Shown one piece after another: positions 46,265 through 56,734 of a stretch of 64,000 bases of DNA. The stretch spans positions 5,614,452-5,678,451 of the forward strand of contig NC_051452.1 of the NCBI RefSeq assembly GCF_001649575.2. Direction: 5' to 3'. Numbering within the stretch: position 1 is the stretch's first letter; every line of letters starts with the position of its first letter. Made by a program: the position numbers and the translations under genes. A model generated the notes under the pieces. The model had not been told where the DNA came from, did no database searches, and saw only the letters and a list, made by a program, of their open reading frames with translations. Source of the DNA: Kryptolebias marmoratus. Lineage: Eukaryota; Chordata; Actinopteri; Cyprinodontiformes; Rivulidae.

Positions 46265-46625
46265 TTCTGAAACATATGGACAATTGGCACATTTCTTGGC
46301 GTCTCCCTAATAGCGGCGCTCCCAAAGTCAGATCGTGTGGTTTTCCAGCGCCGCTGCTGCATATGGAAGTGCTAAAGTTTTTGTCACCTTTAATTGATAT
46401 CACATTGTGTCAACTGAACTTTGAAACGCTGCGGTAAACACAAGCCGATCGAGCCGAGCCCGTCGCAGAACTCCAGCCAGGAAGGTTTTCGTCTTTGTGC
46501 TGCTGCAGCGGCTCGTGGTGATGCAGGGATTTCGGGGGGGAAGGAGAATCTAAGAGCAGAGAAACTGCATTCAGAATTAGGACTCTGTGAGAAGGAATAA
46601 ATGATCAAAATTCCCTCGGATTAGG
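46265..46625. promoter_or_regulatory. Candidate conserved non-coding element
   Basis: It includes ATGGACAATTGGCACATTTC, TCCCTAATAGCGGCGCTCCC, CAGCGCCGCTGCTGCATATG and CACCTTTAATTGATATCACA. The sequence is unique. ACAATTGG and TTAATTGATATCA are SOX- and homeobox-like cores. Inferred only. Confidence 0.4.
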
Positions 46626-46915
46626 TGGGTTGGCTGTCCCTTCTGGGCGAGACGCAGATCTTTGTGAGACAGAGGATGTGGAATCGCAGCCGGCTCTCCC
46701 TTGGACATTGGTTTTTAAAAACGGGGGGTGCGGGCGGAGGCGCATGATTGATTAATGACTTACTCCTCCACTTAAAGGCCGCAGCTACTTTTTCTTCATT
46801 TAACTTTAATTTATAAGTGAAGGTAAAACCGGATCGACGCTCGTCGGCTCACTCAGGAGAAAAGGTTGGTGTCAGGAGAGCTTCGGCTGTCTTCATAGAG
46901 AAAAGACAACTTATC

Positions 46916-46942
46916 TGTGTGTGTGTGTGTGTGTGTGTGTGT
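46916..46942 (+). repeat. (TG)n microsatellite
   Basis: Thirteen and a half TG units. Confidence 0.9.
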
Positions 46943-47869
46943 AAGCCGTCAGACTGAGCGTTTGAGGCTGCGTCATAAATAATGCACTCTGTCTAAAAAG
47001 AAAAGGCTCTCCAATTAATGCACAGACAAATGGAAAAGTGTGAAAAAGACAACTTTGCACACAACTAAACTCCCTGTTTTGTCCCTTTCTGCTCCCCCGT
47101 TGTGCGAAAGAACTCGGCATTACCTCAGAAAACTAAGAATGAAGCCGAGTTTCAAGCCTTTTAAGCGCGCTCAGTTCTGCTCATGTTTTAAATCCACTTT
47201 TTTTTTTCCTGTCGTGCATTTTGCAAAACTTTGGCTCATTTCTCTGACAGTGCTCAGAACTCGTCTTCTGCACATTTTATGACGCTTTCGCAAATATCTG
47301 AGGTATTATTAGTTGATTAAAAGGTTAAAAACAAAGAGAAGCAAGCAGTTTGGGTTTCCTAAAATCATCTGCAGAGGAAATACCATCATTACGCTCCATG
47401 TGTTTCTCATGTGGAAGGCGACTCTGGTCATCAAACGTATTTAAAAACACATTTTCTTCTTCCAGATGTCAGATTTGATTGGATCAAACCTGACACGAAA
47501 TGTGGCGTTATCAGGGGCTGACAGGTATTTACGTATGCATGGTTTCCTCTTCATTAAATTCACATTCACCTATCTGCATGTAGTACCTGAACACATGTTC
47601 TCCTCGCTGCTAAAAGCTCCTAACCTCAGGTGTGTGTATCCAGCTCAGCTGCAGGGAACTAAATACAGATGCATATTTTATGGGAAAAAAACCTCAAAGT
47701 CGAACCTAGATATTAGTCACTTTAGTAATTAAAAATGTATATTGCTCTGTGCCGTCTCACACTGTGCATTATTAAAGACAGATTTTTTTTTTTCCTTTCC
47801 TCCTCCTCCTCTTCTCAAACGGATTCTTAAAGCAGAAACACTCCCTCCGAGTGGCTGTGAGAGCTTCAC
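46943..47869. other. Intergenic sequence, no gene supported
   Basis: The part 46960-47290 is fairly complex and unique. The 80-codon frame 47040-47282 and the 88-codon frame 47466-47732 carry no recognised domain. Confidence 0.4.
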
Positions 47870-48015
47870 TCGGCTCCTCCGGGTGAATTAGCAGACATGT
47901 AGCAGATGAGGAAAAACACGGTGAATTTGTATTGGCAGGCGTTCCTTCGCAGGTGCCTCAGACGGGGTGCGTTGTAATTACAGCGAATCACGTTTGTTGG
48001 AGGGGGGAAACTCGC
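47870..48015. promoter_or_regulatory. Candidate conserved non-coding element
   Basis: AATTAGCAGACATGTAGCAG, ATTTGTATTGGCAGGCGTTC and TTGTAATTACAGCGAATCAC occur in unique sequence with no open frame. Inferred. Confidence 0.35.
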
Positions 48016-48439
48016 AGACAGTAGAACAGAGAGAGGAGACAATACAGAAGAGCCATTATTACAGCTTTATCAGGAGGAACCAAAGCACGTCTGTTCTACG
48101 GCAAGTTTCTGGACAGATTTAAAACAAAAACAACTGTCATTAAATGTCTTAGGGAAGAGGCAAAACAAAATATAAAAGTAGACCTGACAGCTTATAAGGA
48201 ACAGGAACCATCTTCGGAATATTTCAAACACTAAAGACAAACGAAGTACCTCAATGGACTGAGGCATTCTCAAAGGAGTCTTAAAAATGTCTCCAAACAT
48301 TTGCAAAGGTTCTCAGTTTTAAACAAACTTCAACAGATTTTCTCTTAAAATGGTCACAGAGTTGTTGAAGAGTTGTCTTCAGAAGGCAACCAATCATGAG
48401 TCAAAATGAGCAAAGAATCCACGTGCAGCTCGTCAGTCA

Positions 48440-48690
48440 CATATTAGTCACGAGGCGTCTTCCACATAAAGTTTACACTGTCTAATCTATTACCCTCCAA
48501 ATGGGATTTTAATTGAATTGGCGTCAAAACGACAAACAATGACGCCTCTGTTGCAATTAATAAAATCACAACGCAGAATCTATGAGGCTTGATATGAACC
48601 TCCATTTGAATCGGGTTCATTAATGTAAATGCAAGGCCATTCAGAGAGGAGGCCAATTTTTCAGGCTCCACGTGACGCTGAGATCAGACG
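48440..48690. promoter_or_regulatory. Strong candidate conserved non-coding element
   Basis: Unique, evenly composed sequence with dense ATTA/TAAT cores: CTGTCTAATCTATTACCCTC, GGGATTTTAATTGAATTGGC, AAACGACAAACAATGACGCC, TTGCAATTAATAAAATCACA and GGTTCATTAATGTAAATGCA. The ACAAACAATG word is forkhead/SOX-like. A 75-codon minus-strand frame spans it without a domain. Enhancer identity is inferred; there is no alignment. Confidence 0.45.
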
Positions 48691-48744
48691 TGTTTGTTCT
48701 GGTGACGATCAGAACCGGCGGATGACACCTTTCACTGAAAACTC

Positions 48745-48762
48745 AAAAAAAAAAAAAAAAAA
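48745..48762 (+). repeat. A18 homopolymer
   Basis: Eighteen A in a row; a 16-A run occurs at 49413-49428. Confidence 0.9.
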
Positions 48763-48824
48763 GAGTCAATCTAGAAATGCTCCTTCCCAACATGGTTAAA
48801 CTTTTTTCCTCTCTTAATGGTAGT

Positions 48825-48975
48825 TCTCCTGCCTCCACTGACTGAGTAAATACAACGAGGTGATTAAAACAGGGGAATGCTTTAAGCGCGCCGCTAATTA
48901 AATGGGTATGCTAATGCCGTCATACTTAGCAGATGGAAGAAGAATCACTTAAGTGTAATGCACATGTTATGGTAT
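48825..48975. promoter_or_regulatory. Candidate conserved non-coding element
   Basis: The core reads AACGAGGTGATTAAAACAGG, GCGCGCCGCTAATTAAATGG, GTATGCTAATGCCGTCATAC and TTAGCAGATGGAAG. It combines a homeobox site (CTAATTAAAT), an octamer-like ATGCTAAT and an E-box-like CAGATGG within 100 bases. Inferred. Confidence 0.4.
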
Positions 48976-49041
48976 TTTCGACATGACATGGAGGCCCTCA
49001 TGGGATCGCTCTCCACCGCCGTCACGTTTCACGACTCCCTC

Positions 49042-49066
49042 CACACACACACACACACACACACAC
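49042..49066 (+). repeat. (CA)n microsatellite
   Basis: About twelve CA units. Confidence 0.9.
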
Positions 49067-49699
49067 CTTCAGCGACACTATGCAGCCTGCAAAGTTGTGA
49101 GTGTGTGACTACAGCCGCCCATATGCAAACAGCAACACACACTGAAGGGCTTTAAATCAAAATGTGTCATTTTGAAATGCTGTCACAGGAAGTCACAGTG
49201 CATTACAGTTTCTCCCCCCCCCCAAAAAAAAGAACAAAAAGCAAAAGGATCTTTATGTGAAAGGATAACCCTCCCGCTGTGCTTCCTGACATATTTCGTC
49301 ACAGATTGGAGTTTTAGTTGAACAAACACTTCTTTAAACCAGAACCGTTGTTCAGACAGAAGGAATAGCAGTGCTCAAAAGTCGGATCCAGATCCTGAAA
49401 AGTTTTCCACCCAAAAAAAAAAAAAAAAGTCCTGCAATAAAACATTACTTTAGTTCAAGCAACATTTACTCAAAGTTTTAAATAAATGAAATAACCGAGC
49501 CCACACTGGTGAATATTTCTGCTGTGTTAAAGTCACGTAACGCTGAGCCGACTGCTTTATCTACAAATAAACACCTTAAACTCCAGCTCTGCAACATTTG
49601 AGGCATGGATTCCTGTTTTGACTTTTCTGTTATAATAAAAATAATAATAAAATCTTTAAAAAAAAAACAGATCAGCAGGATTCAACCAAATATTTAGAT

Positions 49700-49940
49700 A
49701 GTAGCACATAATACAAACCAGTATGTACCCTACAAGTACCTGGGATGTACTTTAAGGACTAAACAGGTGACAGGATAACTTTATAATACAGCCCGGCCTC
49801 TGTATTTTCCAGGTATGCACCCTGTAAGCACCTACCAAGTACACACCCACCTACATACCCAGTACACAGCCTGTAAGTATCAGCTACACACCCAATACGT
49901 ACCAGGTACTTTAAATTTAAATACTGCGCATTGTCATATA
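49700..49940. repeat. GTACCTG-type internally repetitive element
   Basis: Degenerate words recur about every 15-30 bases: AGTATGTACCCTACAAGTAC, CAGGTATGCACCCTGTAAGC, ACCTACCAAGTACACACCC, AGTACACAGCCTGTAAGTAT and AATACGTACCAGGTACTTTA. ATGTACTTTAAGGAC near the left and GGTACTTTAAATTTAAA at the right may be matching ends. It is likely a dispersed repeat of unknown class. Confidence 0.5.
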
Positions 49941-50199
49941 TATGGTTATGAAACAAGCACAGCATCCTGACTTTAATATAAAAATTTTAAAGAATTATCA
50001 GCTTATATAGCGACTGCTTTGTGGAAATATTCAATATCGCCGTTTTCTTACCGTGTACCAAACTAGCGCCTCAAAGAATGAGGCCAACATTGGGATTTAG
50101 ACATGTAACAGGAGAAAGTGTTTCAGGCAGATGTGGAAAAAAATAATTAAAGTTAACCAACAAAACACACAAACCTAAAAGACGCTGACCAAAGCTGAC

Positions 50200-50475
50200 C
50201 GGGTGGGTTGGAAAAAAAAAGTCTTACAAACGATCATTATTCCAGCTGTGGTTCAATCTGTCCACATTTAAAAAGTCTTCATTATCCGTGTTCCTCAGCA
50301 GAGATCAGTCCGGCCTGCCTGCCACCATTACTGCTCATTTATCTGCGTTTGCCTAATTATGGTCAATCTTTATTACCCGGAAGACGGAAACGTCCAGCTG
50401 AAACTTCAGTATGGGTAATCAAAAGTCAAACTCCCGGGTCTCGGAGGATTTCAGAACACCATTAGCATCAAGTCT
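50200..50475. promoter_or_regulatory. Candidate conserved non-coding element
   Basis: AACGATCATTATTCCAGCTG, GTCTTCATTATCCGTGTTCC, TTTGCCTAATTATGGTCAAT and TATGGGTAATCAAAAGTC occur in unique sequence. The 85-codon frame 50208-50465 lacks a domain. Inferred. Confidence 0.35.
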
Positions 50476-50681
50476 TCAGACACGTCGGATGAGCTTTGTC
50501 TCTGACAAACAAAAACCACGGAGGTGTGATCTTTTCTTAAAAAAAAGTTTGTCATCCACATATTTGTAACAGAAAAGCAATTACACATCCTGTTAGCATC
50601 AGTGCCCAGAAATAAAAATTTTCAACATTCAGCTAAAACTAAACTCAGTCTTTACTTCTCCCTTAAAACACACATAAATAG

Positions 50682-50768
50682 AGGCAGTTTTACAGATATT
50701 CAGCTAAAATTTGATGTGGTCGTCTCTGAGAGTCATTTCCAACCCATACTCTGAGCGCGACATCTCAC
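50682..50768 (+). repeat. HER copy, short middle fragment
   Basis: CAGTTTTACAGATATTCAGC, TAAAATTTGATGTGGTCGTC and TGAGAGTCATTTCCAACCCA. Both ends are missing. Confidence 0.7.
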
Positions 50769-51479
50769 AACGTGAAATCAAACACGACTTTGACCACGAC
50801 TGCAACCTTCAAGGAACGCTCGGGGTTTAATTCCTTTAAAGGACTGACTGAAAATCTTTATTACTGAGGAAAAAAAAAGTCCTAAAGAACCACCTAAAGA
50901 CAAAACATTTTCAGCTTTTTCTTTCTTCCCACATGACTGGTTAAATATAGACAATACCTCCAACAATGACTGCTGAGAAAAAACACAAAAACTGGCTGAA
51001 CCAGAACACTTTGCCATCAAACTGAACATCACTGATGGATGAGATCAAACGGAGGCTGACAATCTGAGGGTGGATCTTTTCTTTGAAACTGTCAAACTCT
51101 GGGTGAGCACTTTGTCACAGCGCTCTCTCCCACACAAAGAGGAGCGAAAGACGACAACACGAATCAGAGACGGGAGCCTCCAGCGCTGTGTTTTTGTTAT
51201 TGCCCTCGCACTGTAAGCACAACCTGGAACAGAGGCTGAACACGCCATGTGTCGGGGATCAAACGAGCACAAGGTGAGGAGACTTCGGGGATCCCCTGAA
51301 GAAGAATCGCCTCAGGCAAAATAAGAAAATAAAAAAGGAGGGGGAAGAGAAGAAGAAGAAAAAACCCTCACAAATTGAGGGGGCGATAAAAACTCGGCTG
51401 CACATTAAAAGAATGTCACGTTTTGCCACCATTTGGAAGGGAAAGTTAAGCAAATACGAGAGCGGCGTAATGTTCCTTT
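50769..51479. other. Intergenic sequence, no gene supported
   Basis: Mixed unique sequence. Minus-strand frames here (50778-51032, 51045-51272, 51259-51453) have no recognised domain. A purine tract lies at 51334-51362. Confidence 0.4.
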
Positions 51480-51770
51480 AAGCTGTCATTTAAACTTATA
51501 CCTATCATCAGTCGTGGCCTTAGCGTGCGCGGGGGTACTGATGATCCAACAAGGGGCGCACAGTTGATTAACTGTGCCTCATCCAAGCGTTGCTTTCTCT
51601 ATTTCTGTCAGGCCTAATGGCATTAGATCAGTAATTATAAGATTATTCACAGTTCACACGGGCCTCACTGTTAACTTTTGAGATATGAGACTATTATCTT
51701 CTTCTAATCTCTTTTTCTCTGAATTACAGCGCAGATTCATATCGCCGGTTTGACGGCTCGTATGTCGTGC
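51480..51770. promoter_or_regulatory. Strong candidate conserved non-coding element
   Basis: Unique sequence includes AACTTATACCTATCATCAGT, GTTGATTAACTGTGCCTCAT, CATTAGATCAGTAATTATAA, GATTATTCACAGTTCACACG and TCTCTGAATTACAGCGCAG. It is interrupted by few simple repeats and has no frame of note. Inferred from texture and homeobox-type core density. Confidence 0.45.
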
Positions 51771-52121
51771 CCGTCCTCTACAGTAACCGGCGCCGCAGCG
51801 TGTCTGCCCAGGTTCGCAGCTTTTTGATCACAGATGACTTCCTCGTTGGAGAGCGGCTTTGAAGGGAGTTCCTACCTTCAGAACGAGCTGCGTTTGATCA
51901 GGCTTTTCTCTTCCTGCTGAAAATTTACACCGACAGAGTGCTAACTAGTCTGCGTCTGCATGAAAATGACGGGGAGAACACGGTTATTCTGATGTTGCTG
52001 CAAACGAGAAGCTTCAGTGAACGCTGGGCCTCCAGAGGAAGTTACAGAAAGTCAGACTTTATTTAAACATGTAGTTTGAGGGGAAAGAAGCAGCAGCTTT
52101 CAAAACAGTAACTCATAAATT

Positions 52122-52190
52122 AAAGGCCTAGGATTCCTTGAAGGAATGCACACATCACCTGCACCTTTCAACTTAAACCGAATTGGAGGA
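52122..52190 (-). repeat. HER copy, palindrome-end fragment
   Basis: TTAAAGGCCTAGGATTCC, TTGAAGGAATGCACACATCA and CCTGCACCTTTCA. The palindrome has one arm mismatch (GGATTCC). The element ends after about 55 bases. Confidence 0.8.
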
Positions 52191-52659
52191 AAAATAATAA
52201 TAAAAAAATAATTTTAAGGATCTACAGTCAGAAAATGACGAGCTGAAATCAAGCCACATCGTAACACCACAGGTAGGCGTCTCCACACACGTCTGACATG
52301 TGAACGCCGAGTTGGGAGGTTAAGGTCACCTCCTCGCTGCGTCTCCTCCACAGACTCAGAGGAGCGCCAGAACCCTCAGCCTCCTCTGTAATTAAAAACA
52401 CTGAAGAGGAGCTGTCGCAGCGGGGAGCGCTGGCTTGTTGCTCCCCGAGGTAAAGAACAGCCTCCACAAGAGACGAGGAGGAGGAGATGAAGGAGGAGGC
52501 TGCAGCTGAGGGAAGCCTGAAGGTTAGAAGAGGCTTGAGTGGGAAACACCGTCCTTCCTGTCTGCTGCACCATCATGAACAGCAACAAAAGTCCAAATAA
52601 ATAACTTTTTAACAACAAGCTCTTTAGTCACGCATCTGTATTTCTCAGATTCATTTTAG
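52191..52659. other. GC-richer intergenic sequence
   Basis: Minus-strand frames 52249-52467 and 52376-52618 are overlapping and domain-free. Nothing else recognised. Confidence 0.35.
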
Positions 52660-52772
52660 AGCTGCCACAGCTGATCGACATTAGCCACACAAAACTGACT
52701 ACAAGTCAGTTTCACACTGAGGTAGAATTTAGTGTGGTAGTAGCTGAGAGTCCTCACAACACAGACTCTGAA
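52660..52772 (+). repeat. HER copy, middle fragment
   Basis: GCTGCCACAGCTGATCGACA, ACAAGTCAGTTTCACACTGA and TAGTGTGGTAGTAGCTGAGA then GTCCTCACAACACAGACTCT. Confidence 0.7.
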
Positions 52773-53494
52773 AGAAATACAAAAGCAGAGATAGAAATAT
52801 AGATAATAGAAACTGATAGAAATGGAGAAAAATAGAAATAAAATAAGACAAATAGATATGAAGAGAGAGACCGTTCCTTTTTTTTGCTCTGATTTAAACA
52901 AAAAAAGTCTGGCAGCATCATAAAATGATTCAAGGATAATAAAACTTTAAATAATACTGTAATCATTTTATTATCTATCCTGGAATAGATGATAACGATC
53001 CTGAGTCGTAGCGTGGTTGCTAACAGTAAACATGAAAGCATTTTTAACCCTTCAGGAGGTTTTTAAGATGGCGTACAGCTCGAGGGAAACAACGGTTCTT
53101 CAGTCTGTCGGACGTCCTCGATCACAAGGTTTGACCAAAACAGCCACAAATCCTTCATTTCTCAAAATTATTTTAATTTTAAAACTCCAGCGTGAAATGA
53201 ATGCTCGCTCTTTAAATGGAACATTTATCGTTGTACCTTCAAAAACAGCCAATAAAAAAAGGCCCGACGGAATAACTTTAACAAGTCTTCCTGCCCCGCA
53301 CGTCTTTATTTGTTCAATTTCATGACAAAAGAGAAACTTCTTTGCTGTTTTTGTCCCTCAAAACCATAAACTGTCATCTGCAGACATAAACCAATAAAAA
53401 GGGATGGGCAACCATCGGAAAACACATGTATTAAAATAATAAATATGTCCAGAACGCTCTCTGCAGACAAGCTAACGCGTCTCATCTGTACACT
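52773..53494. other. Intergenic sequence, no gene supported
   Basis: An AGAAAT/AGATAG-rich stretch lies at 52785-52870. The 102-codon frame 53017-53325 has no domain. Confidence 0.4.
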
Positions 53495-53725
53495 GATAGG
53501 GAGCAATTACGCAAATTGCATTAACAAAAGGGTTGGAGGGCCATTTTGCTAATGGTGCAACTCACAACCTCTGGGCAGACACGGGACTGATTCACATGTA
53601 ATTTATGGCGCCACGTCACAGCCCGTGGTGTAACAGGATCATTGGGTTGTTTAACTGTGTTACAAGGAGACAGATATGTGCTGTACATACTTCACATAGG
53701 CAGACGGGAAGCTTCCTTGTCAAGA
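53495..53725. promoter_or_regulatory. Candidate conserved non-coding element
   Basis: GGGAGCAATTACGCAAATTG, CATTAACAAAAGGGTTGG, CCATTTTGCTAATGGTGC, CACATGTAATTTATGGCGCC and AGCTTCCTTGTCAAGATTTG. Unique with overlapping POU/C/EBP-like and homeobox cores. Inferred. Confidence 0.4.
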
Positions 53726-53929
53726 TTTGGTGGCGCCTGCAGCAGATCAAAACAAAAAAGTGAAAGCGGGGAGCAGATTTATCCTCGTACAGCTACTGTA
53801 CCTTGAAGTAAACACCCTCAGTGGCAGCAGCTCTGAGAGGTTAAGACAAATCTGAGAGGAAAAGATGAAGCTAAAAGACAAGAGAAGGTAAATCTTTAAC
53901 AGCTCAATCGGCTCCGAGCACATGCAGGA

Positions 53930-54180
53930 TGACAGCTCTGGTTTGTCTAAGGGGCTCGGCTTAATTAGCCTGTGCTTTATTGTTAATGAACTTCATGCAG
54001 TTGTTTGCTTGTATAATCAAGGCGAAGGAGCAGAACTGCTTGCTAAGGTGCCAAAAATAAGCTGACAAAGGCACCGGGGCCCTCCTCGATTGCACCCCCT
54101 CCCCTCCTCTCCCCCCGTCTCGCTCGCTCTCAAATGGAAAAGCCAACTGCCTGCTTCATAAAACTCGCTTAGCAAGACAC
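53930..54180. promoter_or_regulatory. Candidate conserved non-coding element
   Basis: GGCTTAATTAGCCTGTGCTT (containing the palindrome GGCTTAATTAGCC), TATTGTTAATGAACTTCATG, GTATAATCAAGGCGAAGG and AAAGGCACCGGGGCCC. It is followed by a CT-rich part. Inferred. Confidence 0.4.
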
Positions 54181-54440
54181 TGAGACAAAATGGACTGTAA
54201 AGTTCGTTAGATGGAAATATTAAAAAAGAATTAAGCTAATGGAGATAAAATTAAAAGAAATGAGGCAACAAACACACCCCGCACCAAAAATGGCACTGCC
54301 ATGACAGCTAGGATTTCTAATGACTGACTGCATTTGGGCAGGAGGAGGGGAAAAAAAAAATTAAATGGCATCCCGCGCTTAAATTTCTTTGAGGAGTAAT
54401 GATCCGAGAATGCTGCTCACTTCTGGTACTGGTCGGGTGG
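54181..54440. promoter_or_regulatory. Candidate conserved non-coding element
   Basis: AGAATTAAGCTAATGGAGAT, CCAAAAATGGCACTGCCATG, GATTTCTAATGACTGACTGC and TGAGGAGTAATGATCCGAG. It ends at a purine tract (54438-54472). Inferred. Confidence 0.35.
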
Positions 54441-54472
54441 AGGAGGGAGGGAGGAGGGAGGAGGGGAATCTG
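54438..54472 (+). repeat. GGA-rich purine tract
   Basis: GGTGGAGGAGGGAGGGAGGA then GGGAGGAGGGGAATC. Confidence 0.8.
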
Positions 54473-54879
54473 GAGATAAAGGAACAAGTCCTGCAGGGAG
54501 GTTTAGGTAACACTTTTTATTTTCAGAGACAAGGAAAAAAAAAACCTTAGATAATAATAAAGGAGTGTGGTTAGGTGGGGGCTTATTATTACTTTTCTGA
54601 AAATTTAAATTGATATTTAAATGTCTGAAAATTTGTCAGACTTTGCCAAAGGAGAAAAAATTCTATGTTGGTTTTGAAAATAATGATTTGATGTGTTCAG
54701 GATAAGACAGTAGAAGCGTCTGATAAACTCGAGGCTCCAAGGAAGAAGACTTTGTCTCACTTTGTCACAGAGAACTGATTATGAAAAAGGTTAAGAATAA
54801 GCTGGACAACAGGGAGAAAGAAAACTGAATGAGATGGGACCAATGACTCATCCCTGTGGTACACCACAAGTCAGCCAAC

Positions 54880-55608
54880 ATTTAAACTAACAGCAAAAGT
54901 TAAAAGTTTATAAGGACTGTGTCATAACAATCTCTGAAACCTGGCTTAATTCTGAGAAGGGAGCTGATTTTGAACTAGGTGGTTATAAATTCACCTATAT
55001 TAATAGAGAGGGAAAGACTGGTGGAGGTGTAGCTGTACATGTGGACAGCAGTCTTAGATATAATATAATTGAAAACATGACTAATGTGGTTAAAGATCAT
55101 TTTGAATGTATAACAGTTGAAATACATTTGGAAAAAAATAAAAATGCAATTGTTAGCTGTATATATAGGGCTCCTGGTTCTATTAAGGACCTCTTTACAG
55201 AGTGGTTTGAGAAAACCTGCTTGACTACAATTCCAAAGAACTATTTTATCTGTGGGGATTTTAATACTAATCTGTTTAATGTAAACAATCAGAAATAAAC
55301 TGAGGAGTTTATTAATCCTATATGCAATCTGAGCCTTTTCCCTCAAATCACAAGACCTAGAAGAATCACATCTAACAGTGCCACATTAATAGATAATATA
55401 TTTACAAATTCAATACATAACAATACAATAAGTGGATTATTAGTTGATATAAGTGATCATTTACCAGTTTTTGTTGTTTGTGACAACTGCCACATGAAAG
55501 ATAAGAGTAATCCAATTTTTAAAAGATTAAGGACTGAAGAATCTATAAAAGCATTTAAAGATGAATTATCTGAACAAACGGGCATTTTAAGCAAAAACTC
55601 TTTGAAAT
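54880..55608 (+). pseudogene. LINE ORF2 fragment, AP-type endonuclease domain
   Basis: One frame runs for about 240 codons: YKDCVITISETWLNSE, then GGYKFTYINREGKTGGGVAV, IVSCIYRAPGS, YFICGDFNTNLF, SATLIDNIFTNSI and ISDHLPVFVV. SETWL, GGG, YRAPGS, GDFNTNL and SDHLP are the hallmark blocks of the apurinic endonuclease domain of non-LTR retrotransposons (DNA-nicking step of target-primed insertion). A single in-frame TAA at 55296-55298 breaks it between GDFN and the SDHLP block. There is no reverse transcriptase; the copy is cut at its 5' side and ends near 55608, where HER sequence begins. It looks like a jockey-superfamily type (L2/Rex-like), with clade uncertain. Confidence 0.85.
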
Positions 55609-55611
55609 CAT

Positions 55612-55735
55612 CAATTATTTGGCTATTTTTGTTTGTTTCTGTGTTCGCCTGTAACTTAACAAAACCTCATGAAACTCAAAGTAAATACTGACACACCCGC
55701 GATTCAAGATGGCCACCACAAGTAATCAACATAAA
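55612..55735 (+). repeat. HER copy, first of a tandem pair
   Basis: TTTGTTTGTTTCTGTGTTCG, CAAAACCTCATGAAACTC and CGATTCAAGATGGCCACCAC in plus-strand order. It directly abuts the LINE fragment, so one inserted in the other or both were joined by deletion. Confidence 0.7.
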
Positions 55736-55784
55736 ACTGGCAAAAAAGCTTTGACATTGTTACAGAAAACACCTTTACCAAATG

Positions 55785-56096
55785 ACCTCCCGGACAACTG
55801 GATGGATTTAGTGAAACTTTCGTAGAGCGCGATCTACAACTGACTGACATTTAGAGTCAACCAAAACCAAGATGACTGCCACAGCTAAATCTACCCTTGC
55901 AAACACAAAAAAACGGCTACAACTCGCTCAAAATTACAGATACGGAGGTGGAGTTTGTGTGGCAGTAGCTGAGAGTCATCCTCAACGAATGCTTCAGGAG
56001 CTAAAACACTGTAACGGCCATCTTCGATTAAAACGCTGTCATGAAAGGCGGCGGGTGACATGCATTCCCTGAAGGATTGTTACGCCTTTAAAGAGT
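55785..56096 (+). repeat. HER copy, second of a tandem pair, with palindrome end
   Basis: GACAACTGGATGGATTTAGT, CCAAGATGACTGCCACAGCT, GTTTGTGTGGCAGTAGCTGA, GAGTCATCCTCAACGAATGC, ATGAAAGGCGGCGGGTGACA and TGCATTCCCTGAAGGATTGT then TACGCCTTTAAAG. This is the best plus-strand view of the palindrome side. One palindrome arm has lost bases (AGGATTG for AGGAATGC). Confidence 0.85.
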
Positions 56097-56129
56097 AAAT
56101 GTGTTCAAATTATAAGCAGCACTCCATGC

Positions 56130-56245
56130 AGTCACAGTTCCTTTAAATCTGTGCACAGATATTTTGTTAACAGACACATGAACATGATGAATGATTAAAA
56201 AAAATAAATCTGTCATCTGCCTTTCGGCTGCGGGCGATAATGTTC
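56130..56245 (-). repeat. HER copy, distal-end fragment
   Basis: CCTTTAAATCTGTGCACAGA, TATTTTGTTAACAGACACAT and the distal hairpin ATCTGCCTTTCGGCTGCGGG then CGATAATGTTCTT. It lies head-on with the preceding copy. Confidence 0.6.
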
Positions 56246-56734
56246 TTCTCCAAACTCCACATCTCCGAGTTTATCTCTGTGACCTGTGTTTTAAGGTTGT
56301 GTAATTTCTGAAGTTCCTCTGTTCTACAGCATGTCACATTCAGGGACCAGTCAGGAACCAGAGATGAGAACATGAGGAAACGAGGCTCATCCGCTTTCCC
56401 TTTCTGCTAAACTTCTCCCAACTTTCCGCGAGTTGCCTCCACTGTTTTCGCTCATAAATTTGCATATGAAGGAAGCGAGGAGGCTCACAGGGAGGCTGTC
56501 CTTCTGCCGTCACAGCGCTACTTTCCCAGTCTATTAAAACAGGCCAAATTTATTACCAAAGTTTCTGAAACAGGATTTCTGCAGTACAGCAGAGGATTAG
56601 GACACTCCTGCTTTAGGATCAAATTGCAATAATTAGGTAGAACATGAAGCCAAAATACGTGAAACACGTTGGAACTTGACACGGGCACAGACGTGCAGAG
56701 ACACACACACACACAAATGCGTGCAGAAATCAAG
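56246..56734. other. Intergenic sequence, nothing recognised
   Basis: Mixed unique sequence with a short (AC)n at 56701-56715. No domain-bearing frame. Confidence 0.4.
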
